From Ancylobacter moscoviensis (lineage in GTDB: Bacteria > Pseudomonadota > Alphaproteobacteria > Rhizobiales > Xanthobacteraceae), in NCBI RefSeq assembly GCF_007559435.1, contig NZ_VMBP01000001.1:1117406-1181405 (forward strand): a stretch of 64,000 nucleotides of DNA, written 5' to 3'. The first letter of the stretch is position 1, and every line of letters begins with the position of its first letter. The position numbers were made by a program, and so were the translations under genes. Below are positions 61,559 to 64,000 of this stretch, piece by piece. Under the pieces are notes generated by a model. It searched no databases and was not told the DNA's origin. It worked only from the letters and a program-made list of their open reading frames with translations.

Positions 61559-62827
61559 ATGTCCGTCAATGCCAATGCAGGCGGTCGTTCCCGCAATCAC
61601 ATCGTCCTCACCTCGCACGGTGCGCCGACCGGCGTCGCCGGCACCGCCCCGACGCTGAACTGGGGCGCGCCGGACCCGGCGCTGCGCGGCCCGGTGGTGG
61701 CGACCCTCACCGATCCCACGCACCGCAACGCCATCGGCGCCCATGCCGGCGGCTATTCGGTCTATCGCGCGCTGGCCATCGCCGCGGGCGCGCTGCCGGC
61801 CGACTTCAAGGCCGATCTCACCAATACCGCGCCGTCCGACGCGATCGGCCCCCATCCGCAATGGGCCGACCCGGCGAAGATCGTCTCCCTCGATCCCTAT
61901 GGACACATGACGGGCGAAGCCTTCGGGGAGGCGCTCGCTGCCGGGCTCGACGTGCGCCCGACCATCGCCGTCACGCGCGCCCATATCGACATGCCGGAGA
62001 TCCGCGAGGTGATCAAAGCCGGGCGCCTGAAGATCGACGGCGACATCATCGGACCCAAGGGGGACGTGCGCGTCACCAAGGCGGCGATCGAGCCGGTCTG
62101 GTACCTGCCGGGCATCGCCGAACGGTTCGGCGTCCCGGAAGGCGCGCTGCGCCGCGCCCTGTTCGAGCATACGGGCGGCATGTTCCCGGAACTGGTGACG
62201 CGCGGCGACCTCAAGGTCTTCCTGCCGCCCATCGGCGGCATGACGCTCTACATGTTCGGCGATCCCGCCAAGATCGGCGACGGCGTCACCCCGCTCGCCT
62301 GCCGGGTGCATGACGAGTGCAACGGCTCCGACGTGTTCTCCTCCGACATCTGCACCTGCCGGCCCTATCTCGCCCACGGCATCGAGATCTGCGTGGAGAT
62401 GGCGCAGAAGGGCGGCATCGGCCTGGTGATCTACAACCGCAAGGAAGGCCGCGCGCTCGGCGAGGTGACGAAGTTCCTCGTCTACAACGCCCGCAAGCGG
62501 CAGGAGGGCGGCGACCGGCCGGACGCCTATTTCAAGCGGACGGAATGCGTCGCCGGCGTGCAGGACATGCGCTTCCAGGAGCTGATGCCGGACGTGTTCC
62601 ACTGGCTCGGCATCTCGAAGATCGACCGCTTCGCCTCGATGAGCGACATGAAGTTCAACGCGCTGGCGCGAGCGGGCATCGAGGTGGTAGAGCGCGTGCC
62701 GATTCCCGACGAGCTGATCCCCCCGGATGCCCGCGTCGAGATGGAGGCGAAGGTCTCCGCCGGCTATTACGGCGCCGGCTTCCAGAGCCAGTACGACGCT
62801 ACGCAGGGACGGGCGCTGGAGGAGTAG
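61559..62827 (+). CDS. URC1-type GTP-cyclohydrolase-II-like protein of uracil catabolism
   Basis: A 422-residue protein related to RibA. The zinc site is CRVHDECNGSDVFSSDICTCRPY, spread over three cysteines as in GTP cyclohydrolase II, followed by GGIGLVIYNRKEGRALGEVTKF. It has a large N-terminal extension of about 220 residues not found in RibA. In the URC pathway (known from the yeast Lachancea and several bacteria) URC1 is thought to open the uridine nucleotide ring. Its neighbours upp and the DUF1688 gene are the other core URC genes, so a riboflavin role is unlikely. Confidence 0.9.
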   Translation: MSVNANAGGRSRNHIVLTSHGAPTGVAGTAPTLNWGAPDPALRGPVVATLTDPTHRNAIGAHAGGYSVYRALAIAAGALPADFKADLTNTAPSDAIGPHPQWADPAKIVSLDPYGHMTGEAFGEALAAGLDVRPTIAVTRAHIDMPEIREVIKAGRLKIDGDIIGPKGDVRVTKAAIEPVWYLPGIAERFGVPEGALRRALFEHTGGMFPELVTRGDLKVFLPPIGGMTLYMFGDPAKIGDGVTPLACRVHDECNGSDVFSSDICTCRPYLAHGIEICVEMAQKGGIGLVIYNRKEGRALGEVTKFLVYNARKRQEGGDRPDAYFKRTECVAGVQDMRFQELMPDVFHWLGISKIDRFASMSDMKFNALARAGIEVVERVPIPDELIPPDARVEMEAKVSAGYYGAGFQSQYDATQGRALEE

Positions 62828-62852
62828 CGGCCGGCGCCGCCCGTATTCACCA

Positions 62853-62934
62853 CGTCATGGCCGGGCTTGGCCCGGCCATCCACGTCTTTCCTGAACAAGG
62901 CGTGGATCCCCGGGCCAAAGCCCGGGGATGACGG
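62853..62934. repeat. Dispersed GC-rich double palindrome (copy 6)
   Basis: GTCATGGCCGGGCTTGGCCCGGCCAT (62855-62880) and, after a CACGTC spacer, CCCCGGGCCAAAGCCCGGGG (62908-62927). It is almost identical to copy 1 at 7.3 kb, although here it lies between two co-directional genes, URC1 and URC4, in a likely operon. Confidence 0.8.
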
Positions 62935-62983
62935 ATGGTCTCTTCCAAAAGGAAGAGCCGGTTGCAAAGAGGATGCTCCTCGC

Positions 62984-64000
62984 ATGACCCCGCCCGAACT
63001 CGCCGCCCTGCGCTCGCCCGCCGCCGTCCGTGCCCGCAGTCATCAGGTGCTGGATTACGTGCGGGCCGGGCACTCGCCGCACTTCACCGTGGACGAGTCG
63101 GCGCTGGACGGCATCGCCGACTATGTCGCCGAGGTCACGCGGCTGGCCTATCCGACGCTCGACATCCCCTATCACAGCCGCTGGCGGCATTTCGATGCCG
63201 GCGGCGTCGACCGTTGGGCGGCACTGGAGACGACGCTCGAAGGGGTGGACAGGGCCGAGCGCTCCCGCATCATGATCGACCTTGCCGTGGTCAGCGTGCT
63301 GCTCGATGCCGGGGCCGGCGATGCCTGGCGCTATCACGAGGCGCAGACCGGCCTGACGCTGGGCCGCTCGGAAGGCCTTGCCGTGGCGAGCCTGCGCATG
63401 TTCGAAGCCGGGGGCTTCTCCTCCGATCCGGCGCGCCCGCTGCGCGCCGGCGCGCCGGCGCTGATCGCGCTCGACGCCGGGACGCTCGGCCGCCATTTCC
63501 AGGTCTCGGACGACAATCCGCTGGTCGGACTGGCGGGGCGGGCGGCGCTCCTCAACCGGCTGGGCCATGCGCTTGCCGCCCGGCCGGACCTGTTCGGCGA
63601 CGCGGCGCTGCGGCCGGGCGGGCTCTATGACGCGCTGGTCCCTCAGGCGAAGGTCGGCCGCCTGCCGGCGGCGCTGATCCTCGGCGCGCTGCTCGATGGG
63701 CTCTCCGCGATCTGGCCTTCCGGGCTGCAGGTGGAGGGCGTGGCGCTGGGCGATGTCGGGCGGCATCCGGCGGTGCGGGTCGACGATCTCTCCGACCAGC
63801 TCGTGCCGTTCCACAAGCTGTCGCAATGGCTTACCTATTCGCTGCTGGAGCCGTTCGAGGCGGCCGGGCTCGTCGTGACCGAGCTCGACGCGCTGACGGC
63901 GCTGCCGGAATACCGCAATGGCGGCCTGCTGATCGATCTCGGCGCCATCGTGCCGCGCCAGCCCATCGACCCCGCGCAGAAGCAGCCGGTCGCCTCCGAG
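62984..64000 (+). CDS. URC4 (DUF1688) protein of uracil catabolism, 3' end outside window
   Basis: The first 339 residues are present. The sequence begins MTPPELAALRSPAAVRARSHQVLDYVRAG and shows family stretches such as PYHSRWRHFDAGG, ILGALLDGLSAIWPSGL and FHKLSQWLTYSLLEP, characteristic of DUF1688/URC4. Its biochemical step in the URC pathway is unresolved; genetic data place it after URC1. It is 156 bases downstream of URC1 with a palindromic repeat in the gap. Confidence 0.92.
   Translation, partial: MTPPELAALRSPAAVRARSHQVLDYVRAGHSPHFTVDESALDGIADYVAEVTRLAYPTLDIPYHSRWRHFDAGGVDRWAALETTLEGVDRAERSRIMIDLAVVSVLLDAGAGDAWRYHEAQTGLTLGRSEGLAVASLRMFEAGGFSSDPARPLRAGAPALIALDAGTLGRHFQVSDDNPLVGLAGRAALLNRLGHALAARPDLFGDAALRPGGLYDALVPQAKVGRLPAALILGALLDGLSAIWPSGLQVEGVALGDVGRHPAVRVDDLSDQLVPFHKLSQWLTYSLLEPFEAAGLVVTELDALTALPEYRNGGLLIDLGAIVPRQPIDPAQKQPVASE

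Overview
The window is GC-rich, densely coded DNA from an alphaproteobacterium, most likely a Hyphomicrobiales member of the Xanthobacteraceae type (Ancylobacter, Starkeya, Xanthobacter or Azorhizobium neighbourhood). The taxonomic call is an inference. It rests on the PhyR-NepR-EcfG stress locus, a heme-PAS FixL with FixJ and FixK, ALA-synthase-type hemA, the small alphaproteobacterial membrane proteins, and GC-rich intergenic palindromes of a kind common in this order. No tRNA, rRNA, CRISPR array, insertion sequence or prophage was recognised.

Layout. 1-2.6 kb: general stress response locus (sensor kinase, phyR, nepR, ecfG) with two divergent EcfG-type promoters. 2.6-9.3 kb: DUF1328 protein, LysR regulator, rmuC, def-fmt-acetyltransferase, peroxiredoxin, a small lipoprotein with its own EcfG-type promoter, and an S24-type repressor. 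9.4-14.9 kb: PLP decarboxylase, DUF952, pyrD, an orphan c-type cytochrome, a MATE exporter and a small membrane protein. 14.9-22.4 kb: the four-part ligase-associated DNA repair set (ATP-dependent ligase, exonuclease, Lhr-type helicase, PdeM endonuclease), split by a TPR-methyltransferase. 22.6-26.1 kb: a large PodJ-like polarity protein. 26.6-35.2 kb: MerR regulator, isomerase, periplasmic protein, esterase, YjbQ, a CrbR/CrbS-like two-component pair, and mscL.

35.3-48.7 kb is a cell-surface polysaccharide region. The + strand carries rfbCBDA (dTDP-L-rhamnose). Convergent to it is an eight-gene minus-strand operon with a double glycosyltransferase, a HAD-UbiA prenyltransferase, DprE1-like and DprE2-like enzymes, an epimerase, a flavoprotein, a GtrA-type protein and a polytopic GT-C-like protein. 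Together these look like an actinobacterial-style polyprenyl-phosphate-D-arabinose pathway.

49.4-57.7 kb: an aminotransferase, then the oxygen-response block fixL-fixJ-receiver-fixK, a divergent hemN with a FixK box, an AbrB-type membrane protein, and hemA.

57.8-60.5 kb: a His-rich small protein, a ureohydrolase and the nickel permease hupE. A guanidine-I (ykkC) riboswitch, readable on the minus strand, lies directly upstream of the ureohydrolase. The ureohydrolase is therefore much more likely a nickel-dependent guanidine hydrolase than an agmatinase. 60.7-64 kb: upp, a RibA-like URC1 protein and URC4 (DUF1688), the core of the URC uracil catabolic pathway; URC4 runs off the window.
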